This document shows, in pieces, positions 26,259 to 34,290 of a stretch of DNA of 64,000 nucleotides. The notes under the pieces are model-generated. The model ran no database searches, had not been told where the DNA came from, and worked only from the letters and a program-made list of their open reading frames with translations. Location of the stretch: contig JACKPC010000003.1 in the NCBI GenBank assembly GCA_024233835.1, forward strand, positions 714,501 through 778,500, read 5' to 3'. Position 1 is the stretch's first letter; the number at the start of each line of letters is the position of its first letter. The stretch is from Leptospiraceae bacterium. Lineage in GTDB: Bacteria; Spirochaetota; Leptospiria; Leptospirales; Leptospiraceae. Position numbers and translations under genes: made by a program.

Positions 26259-28355
26259 TTAAGCCAACTCTTTTAACTCGTTCGCAAGATTCCTGGCTCT
26301 CTCTTTTTCACCGGTTTTCATGAAAATATTAATTGCGAGTTGAATACCCTTTTTATCTTTAGGTTTGTCTGTAAGAAAATCTTCGATTAAAAGTTTGGAT
26401 TTATCTAATTCATTCATCTGGTAATATACCAGTGCCAGTTGATATTTAATACCGGCATAAGAGGGGATTAGTTTCTTTGCTTCTGCAAAATTAAATAAAG
26501 CGTCTCTAACTTTATTTAAACGTAAGAGATGAATACCGGAATTATATAGTTCAATAAATTTTGACCAATTAGGCTGTAATTCAATTGCGAAGACTGAAAT
26601 ATCATCTTTTACTTCTGCATTTTTCATAAATCGCTCCAGATCGTTAATCACAGCGTATACTTGATCCTGTAGATTTAAACTCTGTGTATCAAAGAGCATT
26701 TTTATAAGCCTATCCTGACCGTATTCTTCTTTTTCCGGATTTTTATGTTCAATGAGTCCATCTGTATACAAATATACCCTGTCACCGCTCTGAAGTCTTG
26801 TATGGCGGCTTTCATAAGTGCTACCTGCATCTTCTAAGGCTCCTATAAATATCCCATTGGTGTCAAGGAGTTGAAATTCTTTTTTACTATGGATAAAATG
26901 AATAGCTTTTGTATGAGAGGCATTTGCATATTCCATACGGTTATTCTCACTTATCCGTAAAAGAAAAGCAGTCAAATAGTCACTGGTTTTGATTTTACTA
27001 CAGAGTATTTCATTTACCTCTTTAAAGACTTCTGAAGGTTGTATATTTTCTTCTATAGCATTCGAAAAAGCCTGTTTGGCGGCCATTGTAACCAGGGCTG
27101 CCGGTACTCCGTGTCCGGAAGCGTCGGCAAGAAGAACGTAAAGACTACTTGGATAGCGATATACATCATAGTAGTCCCCGGAAACTTTACCCATTGCTTT
27201 ATAGTAGGTTGCAAAGGAAATTCCATTCCAGGGTTCGAGATCTTCTTCGAGAGGTAGGATTCCCTTTTGAATATTCGCTGCAAAATCTAACTCGGTAGCA
27301 AGCATCCTGTCTTTTCTTGCTAATTCTCCAAGACTTTTGTTAAGTTCCATCGTTCTTTCTTCGACTTTGTTTTCAAGATTTTGCTGATATTCCCGAATCG
27401 TGCTGGCTGCTAAATTTACACCATTAGCGAGGTTCACAAATTCACTATCTATTGTTTTTAGAAATAACTGGCCTTTTCCACCTTTCATAAGATCATAAGT
27501 TGCACTTTCTATTTGCTTTAAAGCGCTATAGATGATATAGAAAATTAGAAAAGCCATAAACAAGGAAGCGGTTACTGCCAAAAAAGAGAAGCTATAGACC
27601 TTATTTAAATTTCCCCTGTTGGAGTAGGTTATAGAGTTAGAAATTAAAAGATTGATGATAAATAGTATGATAAAATACGTAAGCTTTGTCCTTACTGTAT
27701 AGATAGCATCCTCTCTTAATTTATCAATAGATATATTTTTTTCATACATGATTTCCATACACTTAGCTCTTAACTCTCCGGTTAAGATTTCTGAAATGAC
27801 CATACTAAAGCAGGTGACAATAAAAATGGCAATGAAAGCTACTGATAATATTATTAAAGTTTTTTGAAGCTGTAAACCTTCCAGGCTTATCTCGAAGGTA
27901 AGAAGACCGATCAGGATAAGTGTAATTCCTATATTTATAGTTAGAGCTATATTTTTGGGAAAACGTATGAGAGCTTTAAATAATTCCTTATACTCCTCAT
28001 CCTGCAAGTTTTCTTTTATTATAATGTTTCTATTTCTATATTCTATAAATTTATGAATGGTTTTTAGGGTTTTTCCATAGGCACCTTTCAGTCCGAGTCT
28101 GTAAAACAAACCGAATTGATAAGCAGAACCGGTCCACACAGTAAAAATGCAAATTTTAAGCAGAATCATAAAATAAGAGGAAAGTTCAACCTTAACTGCA
28201 TCAAAAAAGTATAGGGCAAAGAGACTGGCAGTTACACCACCTATCCCGGCAGAAAAAAGTGTAACCCCTAAAACATAGGAGGTATATTTTGAAATGAAAA
28301 TAATTATGGCTCGTATATTATTTTCAATAATAGCTGTAAATCTTTGTGTACGCAA
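26259..28355 (-). CDS. Membrane-anchored SpoIIE/RsbU-type PP2C phosphatase with TPR tail (copy 1)
   Basis: A 698-residue Ser/Thr phosphatase. The N-terminal part (about 1-300) has six or so membrane helices, followed by a linker coiled coil (about 320-350), a SpoIIE PP2C domain (about 355-590) and a C-terminal TPR region (about 590-690). Metal-binding motifs are present: 'SGDYYDVYRY', 'LLADASGHGVPAALVTM' and 'VKDDISVFAIE'. Such proteins dephosphorylate anti-sigma-factor antagonists in partner-switching systems. No antagonist or anti-sigma gene is in the window. It lies 18 bases downstream of a close paralogue on the same strand, so the pair arose by tandem duplication and is probably one operon. 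Confidence 0.88.
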   Translation of the reverse strand: MRTQRFTAIIENNIRAIIIFISKYTSYVLGVTLFSAGIGGVTASLFALYFFDAVKVELSSYFMILLKICIFTVWTGSAYQFGLFYRLGLKGAYGKTLKTIHKFIEYRNRNIIIKENLQDEEYKELFKALIRFPKNIALTINIGITLILIGLLTFEISLEGLQLQKTLIILSVAFIAIFIVTCFSMVISEILTGELRAKCMEIMYEKNISIDKLREDAIYTVRTKLTYFIILFIINLLISNSITYSNRGNLNKVYSFSFLAVTASLFMAFLIFYIIYSALKQIESATYDLMKGGKGQLFLKTIDSEFVNLANGVNLAASTIREYQQNLENKVEERTMELNKSLGELARKDRMLATELDFAANIQKGILPLEEDLEPWNGISFATYYKAMGKVSGDYYDVYRYPSSLYVLLADASGHGVPAALVTMAAKQAFSNAIEENIQPSEVFKEVNEILCSKIKTSDYLTAFLLRISENNRMEYANASHTKAIHFIHSKKEFQLLDTNGIFIGALEDAGSTYESRHTRLQSGDRVYLYTDGLIEHKNPEKEEYGQDRLIKMLFDTQSLNLQDQVYAVINDLERFMKNAEVKDDISVFAIELQPNWSKFIELYNSGIHLLRLNKVRDALFNFAEAKKLIPSYAGIKYQLALVYYQMNELDKSKLLIEDFLTDKPKDKKGIQLAINIFMKTGEKERARNLANELKELA

Positions 28356-28373
28356 TTTTAGACCTTCTTATTC

Positions 28374-30506
28374 TTAGATACCTATATTTGAATCAGGAAT
28401 ATTTTCTAAATATCGGATCCTCTTTAATGTGCGCTTGGCTTTTTCTTTCATTCCTAATTTGCTGTATACATTTACAGCCAATTGCAAGGCTTTGATTTCA
28501 TCAGGTTTTTTATCAAGAAAGATATGTAAATATTCTATCGATTTTTCATATTCTTTTAGCTGGTAAAGAGCAAGAGCTATCTGGTAGTAGATACTCGGAT
28601 AAGATGGAAACAATATTTTGGCTTCTTCGAAAAGTTTAAGTGCATATTCAATATGGTTTTCTTTTAATAACTTTAAACCATTATTATACAACTCTATAAA
28701 TTTGGTCCAAAAGGAGGGTAGCTCAATAATTAACATACTTATATCATCTGTCAATGGAGCTGTTCCGATGTGCTTGTGTAATTTCAAGCGAATTTCTTCT
28801 AATTGAGATTTGCAGGGGAGTTCAATTGTACTCAGGATGAGTTCATTTAATCTATCCTGACCAAATTCTTCTTTGTTTAAACTTTTATGTTCAATAAGAC
28901 CATCGGTGTATAAATAGATACGGTCACCACTATTTAGGCGGGTGGTTCTATCTTCATATAAATATTCAGCTTCATCTATAGCAGCGATGAACATTCCATT
29001 TGTATCTAAAAGTTCCAGGTTATTCGTATTTTTGTGGTAGTGAATAGCCTTGGTGTGAGAAGCATTGCTGTATTGAATTCTATGTTTTTCATCGATTCGC
29101 AGTAAAAAGGCCGTTAAATAGTCACTGGTCTTAATGCGTTTCAAAAGCTCACGATTGGCCATTTTAAAAATTTCTGAAGGCCTGTCATTTTCTTGAATAT
29201 TTGAAAAAACATGTTTTGCTGCCATTGTAATAAGGGCGGCCGGAACACCATGTCCGGATGCATCTGCCATAATTACATAGATGCAGGATGGAAAACGAAA
29301 GATGTCATAGTAGTCACCGGAAACTTTTCCGAGGGGTTCATAAAAAACTGCAAATTGTAAACCTGAATAAGGTTTGATTTCAGCGGGTATTATTCCTTTT
29401 TGAATATTAGCAGCGAATTCTAATTCGGTTTCAAGAAGTTCTTCTTTATGGTTTAGTTCTGCAAGAGTCATTTGCAATTCGGTTACTGCTTCATTTAATT
29501 TCTTGGTTCTATCTTTAACTTTGTTTTCAAGACTATTTCTATAATCCTGTATAGTGACCGAAGCTTTATTGATGCCTTTGGCAACAGTGATAAATTCTTT
29601 ATCCAGGGAGCGAAGGAATAAAACCCCTTTGCCTCCTTCTATTAGTTTATAAGAGGCATTTTCAATTTGTTTTAGGGATATATAAATTGTATAAAACAAA
29701 ATATAAGCGAGAAACAATGAGGTTAAGAAGGCAAAAAACGAAAAGGTCCAAACGCGGTTCAAATTCTCTTTATTATGATAAAGTAATAAATTAGATAAAA
29801 ATACAGTTAATAAGAAAAGGGAAAGAAAAAAACCAATTTTAGCTTTTACGGTAAATAGAATATTATTAGAAAAATTATTGAGTTGTATTTCTTTATCATT
29901 CATTTTTTTCAGACAATCTGCCCGCATTTTACCCGATAAAATTTCACAGAGAATCAGGGTAAAACAGAAGGTTATGAAAATTTCTATAATCCCGGCGATA
30001 AGAACATAGGTACTTGTAATTTTATTGAATTCCCCGGTGGCAAAACCCACACTTACCGTGATTGAGAATACACTCAAGACCATAATAATTATCCCTATCG
30101 ATAAAAATATGGGTAGGTGAGACAATGCTTTTAAAAGATCAAGATATTCGTGTTTTTTTAAATCTGAACGTATCATGATATGGGGAGTTGATATAATACA
30201 GTTATTAATTACACGGATAGTTTTTCCGAATGCCCAGCGAAAGCCCAGACGGTAGAAAAGTCCGTATTGAAAAGCAGCAAATAGCCATAAAAAGATAATC
30301 AGGGTTTTTAAAAGTCCCATAAGGGAAGGGCTTACTTCAATTTTTAGTGCATCAAAGAAATAGATAATAAATAAGGTAGCGATACAACCGGCAAAACCAC
30401 CGGAATACAGCGTTGCGGCAAATACATAGGACGTATACCTGGCTGTGAAATCGAAAATTTTTGAAGCAGTTTTCGAAAGAAAAGTTATAGAGTTTTTTGC
30501 TGGCAA
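28374..30506 (-). CDS. Membrane-anchored SpoIIE/RsbU-type PP2C phosphatase with TPR tail (copy 2)
   Basis: A 710-residue paralogue of the adjacent phosphatase with the same order: membrane helices (about 1-300), coiled coil (about 325-365), SpoIIE domain (about 365-600) and TPR tail (about 605-700). The catalytic motifs match: 'SGDYYDIFRFPS', 'IMADASGHGVPAALITM' and 'LTDDISMLIIE'. The two copies have diverged most in the membrane and TPR regions, which suggests different inputs feeding the same kind of output. It is the first gene of the pair. The 84-base gap upstream is shared with the divergent WG-repeat lipoprotein. Confidence 0.88.
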   Translation of the reverse strand: MPAKNSITFLSKTASKIFDFTARYTSYVFAATLYSGGFAGCIATLFIIYFFDALKIEVSPSLMGLLKTLIIFLWLFAAFQYGLFYRLGFRWAFGKTIRVINNCIISTPHIMIRSDLKKHEYLDLLKALSHLPIFLSIGIIIMVLSVFSITVSVGFATGEFNKITSTYVLIAGIIEIFITFCFTLILCEILSGKMRADCLKKMNDKEIQLNNFSNNILFTVKAKIGFFLSLFLLTVFLSNLLLYHNKENLNRVWTFSFFAFLTSLFLAYILFYTIYISLKQIENASYKLIEGGKGVLFLRSLDKEFITVAKGINKASVTIQDYRNSLENKVKDRTKKLNEAVTELQMTLAELNHKEELLETELEFAANIQKGIIPAEIKPYSGLQFAVFYEPLGKVSGDYYDIFRFPSCIYVIMADASGHGVPAALITMAAKHVFSNIQENDRPSEIFKMANRELLKRIKTSDYLTAFLLRIDEKHRIQYSNASHTKAIHYHKNTNNLELLDTNGMFIAAIDEAEYLYEDRTTRLNSGDRIYLYTDGLIEHKSLNKEEFGQDRLNELILSTIELPCKSQLEEIRLKLHKHIGTAPLTDDISMLIIELPSFWTKFIELYNNGLKLLKENHIEYALKLFEEAKILFPSYPSIYYQIALALYQLKEYEKSIEYLHIFLDKKPDEIKALQLAVNVYSKLGMKEKAKRTLKRIRYLENIPDSNIGI

Positions 30507-30590
30507 ATATACTTCCTTTGTTTTTTACTCAAAATACAGAAACTTATACAAAACTGTAAAGAAATAAAAATTTTTAGTTGAAGGTTAGCT

Positions 30591-31544
30591 TTGTATCGAA
30601 AACTTTTTTTTCCAATACTTTTTTCTTTATTCTACTCCTGTAGTTCAGCTCCGCTTTATCTGGCCAGGCAGGGTACTCAATTTGGATTTACAGATGAAGA
30701 AGGCATTTTTCAAATTTCTCCACAATTTGAAGAAGCTTTTCCATTTCGGGAAGATAGAGCAAGGGTGAAAATCGGAGCCTATTTTGGTTTTATCAATAGA
30801 TCCGGAAGAATCGTTATAAACCCTCGTTTTGAAGAAGCTTCCGATTTTTACTCAGGTCTGGCCAGGGTAAAACTAAATGGAAAATGGGGTTATCTTCGAC
30901 CGAATGGAAATTTTGCCATTGAACCTGTCTACGAAAGTGTTTATGATTTTTCGGAGGGTCTGGCCAGGGTTTTTGAAGGAGGACGTTGTGGTTATATTAA
31001 TCTTTCCGGAAAAATGCAAATTAGTCTTCAATTTGAATACTGTGATGATTTCAAAGAAGGACTGGCTTCCATCAAACTCAACGATAAATATGGATATATA
31101 AATTTCTCAGGAAAGATGCTAATTAAGCCTCAGTTTTCTTTTGCAGCTGCATATTCTGAGGGTTATGCCATGATTATGGAGAAAAATCGCTTTGGCTTTA
31201 TAGATAAAAGGGGAAATTTTATAGTAAATCCTGTGTATAGATACGCAGGAAGCTTTTCCGAAGGACTGGTGCGTGTTTGTGAAGATAAAAAATGGTCCTA
31301 TATAAATTATGAAGGTAAAGAAGTGATTCCACCTCAGTTTCAATTCGCCAGGGATTTTGCCAATGGCCTGGCAGCGGTTCAATTGGGTGATAAATGGGCT
31401 TTTATTAATCGGGAAGGCAAAATTCTCATTAATCCACTTTATTCAGAAGCTGGAGATTTCCAGGAAGAACGGGCCTTTGTAAGGCTTGATGCAGTTCCGG
31501 GTTTTATTAATAAGGAAGGTAAATTTTTTCCTCTAAAAAAATAA
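30591..31544 (+). CDS. WG-repeat lipoprotein
   Basis: A 317-residue lipoprotein starting at TTG; the reading gives a signal peptide and lipobox FYSC (Cys about 17), which supports this start. The rest is about eight WG (KWG) beta repeats of 34 residues, each like 'GYINxSGKxxIxPQF' followed by 'F.EGLA.V..'. WG repeats form extended or propeller-like structures; no enzymatic role is known. It is divergent from the phosphatase pair and ends at a strong terminator, so it is monocistronic. Confidence 0.88.
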   Translation: MYRKLFFPILFSLFYSCSSAPLYLARQGTQFGFTDEEGIFQISPQFEEAFPFREDRARVKIGAYFGFINRSGRIVINPRFEEASDFYSGLARVKLNGKWGYLRPNGNFAIEPVYESVYDFSEGLARVFEGGRCGYINLSGKMQISLQFEYCDDFKEGLASIKLNDKYGYINFSGKMLIKPQFSFAAAYSEGYAMIMEKNRFGFIDKRGNFIVNPVYRYAGSFSEGLVRVCEDKKWSYINYEGKEVIPPQFQFARDFANGLAAVQLGDKWAFINREGKILINPLYSEAGDFQEERAFVRLDAVPGFINKEGKFFPLKK

Positions 31545-31616
31545 TGTTCTTACTGACCCTTTCCAGGAGTGAAATAAACGAGATTTTGATGGCTCGCTTA
31601 CGAGGACTCCAGACTT

Positions 31617-31660
31617 TTTAAAGGGATATGTTCACGGGAGTATCCCTTTAAAGGTTTTTC
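31617..31660 (+). terminator. Strong rho-independent terminator after the WG-repeat gene
   Basis: A perfect 12-bp stem (TTTAAAGGGATA 31617-31628 with TATCCCTTTAAA 31641-31652), a 12-base loop, then GGTTTTTC. A second short motif just upstream, 'GATGGCTCGCTTACGA' (about 31589), resembles part of the hairpin at 59967-59986. Confidence 0.85.
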
Positions 31661-31698
31661 ATTGAAAAAAAAAGCCCGATTTTAGAACTATTCTTATT

Positions 31699-33153
31699 AT
31701 GATAGAATACGAAGCGGTGATCGGGCTTGAAGTCCATGCTCAATTAAATACAGAATCAAAGATTTTTTCCGGTGCTCCAACTGAATTTGGAAATGCAGCC
31801 AACACCCAGGTTTCACCTGTTTGTTACGCTTTACCGGGAACTTTGCCGGTTTTGAATGAATTAGCACTGGAAAAGGCGATTTCAGCAGGCCTGGCTTTTG
31901 GTTGTAGTATTTCGCTTTTTACTAAATTTGACCGGAAAAATTATTTTTATCCCGATTTACCCAAAGGCTATCAGATTTCCCAGTTTGATAAACCCATTTG
32001 TCTTGGCGGAAAGGTTACATTTCAAATGAAGGACAAAGAAGGGGAGAATTCTGTTAATCTTACTCGTATTCATCTCGAAGAAGATGCCGGGAAACTTATC
32101 CATTCTCAGGACTCAAGGCAGGTATCTTTTTTAGATTTAAACCGTGCCGGGACACCTCTCATCGAAATTGTTTCTGAACCGGAAATTCGAAGTTCAGATG
32201 AAGCCTACGCGTATTTAAACTCTTTAAAAAATGTCTTACGCTATGTGGGTGTGTCGGATTGCAATATGGAGGAAGGTTCCCTTCGCTGTGACGCGAATGT
32301 TTCGATACGTCCGAAAGGTTCAAATGAGTTAAGAACCAGGGTGGAAATAAAGAATTTAAATTCTTTTAAAGCAGTAAAAGCGGCTATTGACTATGAAATC
32401 GAATGGCAAAAAGATATGTATAGTCGAAACGAGGCTTTTAAACAGCAAACAAAACTATGGGATCCGGATTCGAATAAAACCGTTTCTATGCGTTCCAAGG
32501 AAATGGCCCATGATTATCGTTATTTTCCGGATCCGGATTTGCCTGTGATTCTTTTAGAACAAAAATTTATCGATGAGTTAAAATCTAAATTACCTGAATT
32601 ACCGGATGTGAGAAAAAAACGCTTTCAAACAGAACTTGGTTTACCTGAATATGATGCATTGGTTCTTACTTCTGAAAAGGAAATTGCAGATTATTTTGAA
32701 GAGGCTTTAAAATATTCGAAGGATTCGAAAAAAACATCTAACTGGGTGAAAGATGAGGTTTTGGGAATTGTTAACAAAGAAGGCGTGAGTATAACCGGGT
32801 TTTCTATTGAACCGAAACGTCTGGGAAGGATGATAGAGTTAATAAACACCGGTGAGATTTCTGGAAAGATTGCAAAGACAATTTTTGAAGAAATGCTTAC
32901 TTCCAAATTTTCACCTGATGAAATTATGGATAAGAAAGGTCTTCGGGTTGTGCGGGATGATAAAGCTATAGAAGAATTATGTGATAAGGTTATTCAAGAT
33001 TTACCTGAATCTGTAGACTCCTTCAAGAAAGGGAAAGGGAAAGCACTTGGTTCTCTGGTTGGAGCGGTAATGAAGCACAGTAAGGGAAAAGCGGATCCGA
33101 AACTTGTAAACGAAATACTAATAAAGAAATTAAATGAACTTCCAAACGTTTGA
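31699..33153 (+). CDS. gatB: Aspartyl/glutamyl-tRNA amidotransferase subunit B
   Basis: Subunit B of GatCAB, which converts Glu-tRNA(Gln) and Asp-tRNA(Asn) to the amidated forms. At 484 residues it is normal length. Family motifs: 'EAVIGLEVHAQLNTESKIFS' at the start, 'CYALPGTLPVLN', 'FDRKNYFYPDLPKGYQISQ', 'LIEIVSEPEI' and 'DANVSIRPKG' in the catalytic cradle domain. The C-terminal YqeY-like helical domain (about 330-484) ends 'GSLVGAVMKHSKGKADP', the tRNA-binding tail. gatA and gatC are not in the window, so the operon is split, which is common. The hemerythrin-like gene follows closely. Confidence 0.97.
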   Translation: MIEYEAVIGLEVHAQLNTESKIFSGAPTEFGNAANTQVSPVCYALPGTLPVLNELALEKAISAGLAFGCSISLFTKFDRKNYFYPDLPKGYQISQFDKPICLGGKVTFQMKDKEGENSVNLTRIHLEEDAGKLIHSQDSRQVSFLDLNRAGTPLIEIVSEPEIRSSDEAYAYLNSLKNVLRYVGVSDCNMEEGSLRCDANVSIRPKGSNELRTRVEIKNLNSFKAVKAAIDYEIEWQKDMYSRNEAFKQQTKLWDPDSNKTVSMRSKEMAHDYRYFPDPDLPVILLEQKFIDELKSKLPELPDVRKKRFQTELGLPEYDALVLTSEKEIADYFEEALKYSKDSKKTSNWVKDEVLGIVNKEGVSITGFSIEPKRLGRMIELINTGEISGKIAKTIFEEMLTSKFSPDEIMDKKGLRVVRDDKAIEELCDKVIQDLPESVDSFKKGKGKALGSLVGAVMKHSKGKADPKLVNEILIKKLNELPNV

Positions 33154-33189
33154 TTGGAGTCTGTACTAATATATAAGAAAGGTGTGAAT

Positions 33190-33597
33190 ATGAGTTCGTT
33201 AACTGAAGAATTGAAGCGGGAGCATGAAATTGTAGTTACCAATTTGGCTAAAGTTAAACAATTGGGGATAGCCTCTAAGGAAGCAAGGAAAATTCTTTTT
33301 GAAACAAAAGCGGCCTTATTAGCTCATTTAAAGAAGGAAGATGATAGGTTATATCCACCTCTTATAAATGCCTCTCATACTGATGATGATCTGGGACGTA
33401 TTGTTGAATCTTTTATTAAGGATATGCAGGAAGTATCAGTTATTGTCTTAGATTTTTTTTCCAAATACCAGGAAGAATCCACAGGAATGGAATTTGCGAA
33501 AGATTATGGTTATCTAATAGCTAAATTAGGAAGTCGTATTCATCGGGAAGAAAATATTCTCTATAAACGATATGATGAATTATTTGGAAACTCATGA
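33190..33597 (+). CDS. Hemerythrin-like (HHE) protein
   Basis: A four-helix protein of about 135 residues that fits the hemerythrin/HHE fold: 'LKREHEIVVTNLAKV', 'LLAHLKKEDDRLYPPL' and 'IHREENILYKRYDEL' provide His and Glu ligands at the expected helix positions for a di-iron site. Roles in the family include oxygen, NO or iron-stress sensing. The ATG at 33190 is chosen because AGAAAGGTG lies just upstream; an in-frame TTG at 33154 directly after the gatB stop has no such site. Its stop abuts the stop of the convergent PAQR gene with no spacer. Confidence 0.8.
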   Translation: MSSLTEELKREHEIVVTNLAKVKQLGIASKEARKILFETKAALLAHLKKEDDRLYPPLINASHTDDDLGRIVESFIKDMQEVSVIVLDFFSKYQEESTGMEFAKDYGYLIAKLGSRIHREENILYKRYDELFGNS

Positions 33598-34287
33598 CTA
33601 AGGTGCTTTAGAGTTTTTGAATGTTTGAGAAGCGAATGAATAGATAAATTGCCAGTGAAAGAAGACGCCTATGATAACAAAGATGTGAAATATTTCATGG
33701 GCTTCTAGTACACCTTTTATTAGTAGAGGCAGCTTAAGAAAGTCTGCAATGGCTCCAATAGTATAGGCATAGGCTCCGTATAAGAGCGGACGAATGAAGT
33801 TGTATCCATAGGTTTTATATACCATGGTTCCTGAAATTGCACCTATCCAACCGAGACCGAGATAAAAGCTTAAACCTAAAAGTTCCGGGATAGAGTCGAA
33901 AAATATGGTTTTCAGACTAATTCCAGAAATGGCCAGACTCCAGATAATTCCCAAAAAACCCCAGCGCTTAAAACCTCGAAATAAGATTCCATGAACCGGA
34001 GTAAAAGTTGCTGCTATCATTAAAAAAATACCTGCATGATCGAGTCTCTGCAAAACCAGTCTGGGAGTTTTTCCGGGTTCTAAAAGGTGGTATACCCCAC
34101 TCATACTAAACATAAAAAAAACAGAGATGATGTAGATTAAGTGAAAGAGAAATGTTCCCCTGTGTCCGTATCGTTTTATGAGTAATAGTATAGCTAAAAC
34201 CAGAAAAAATGGGGTTATGAAAAGGTGTGTAAATGAACTCACCGGCTCGCTAAAGCCGGGAATGGGTATTATGCCTGTATTTTCCAT
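33598..34287 (-). CDS. PAQR/hemolysin III-family membrane protein
   Basis: A seven-helix inner-membrane protein of 229 residues. The family's zinc-binding signature is complete: 'MSGVYHLL' (about 75-82), 'RLDHAGIFLMIAATFTP' (about 96-112) and 'HEIFHIFVIIGVFFH' (about 197-211), giving Ser, Asp and three His residues. Bacterial members (YqfA/TrhA, hemolysin III) affect membrane-lipid homeostasis; the hemolysin name is historical. It begins 3 bases after the TonB-receptor stop codon, so it is probably the last gene of that iron-regulated transcript, which is an unusual partner. Confidence 0.9.
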   Translation of the reverse strand: MENTGIIPIPGFSEPVSSFTHLFITPFFLVLAILLLIKRYGHRGTFLFHLIYIISVFFMFSMSGVYHLLEPGKTPRLVLQRLDHAGIFLMIAATFTPVHGILFRGFKRWGFLGIIWSLAISGISLKTIFFDSIPELLGLSFYLGLGWIGAISGTMVYKTYGYNFIRPLLYGAYAYTIGAIADFLKLPLLIKGVLEAHEIFHIFVIIGVFFHWQFIYSFASQTFKNSKAP

Positions 34288-34290
34288 GAA

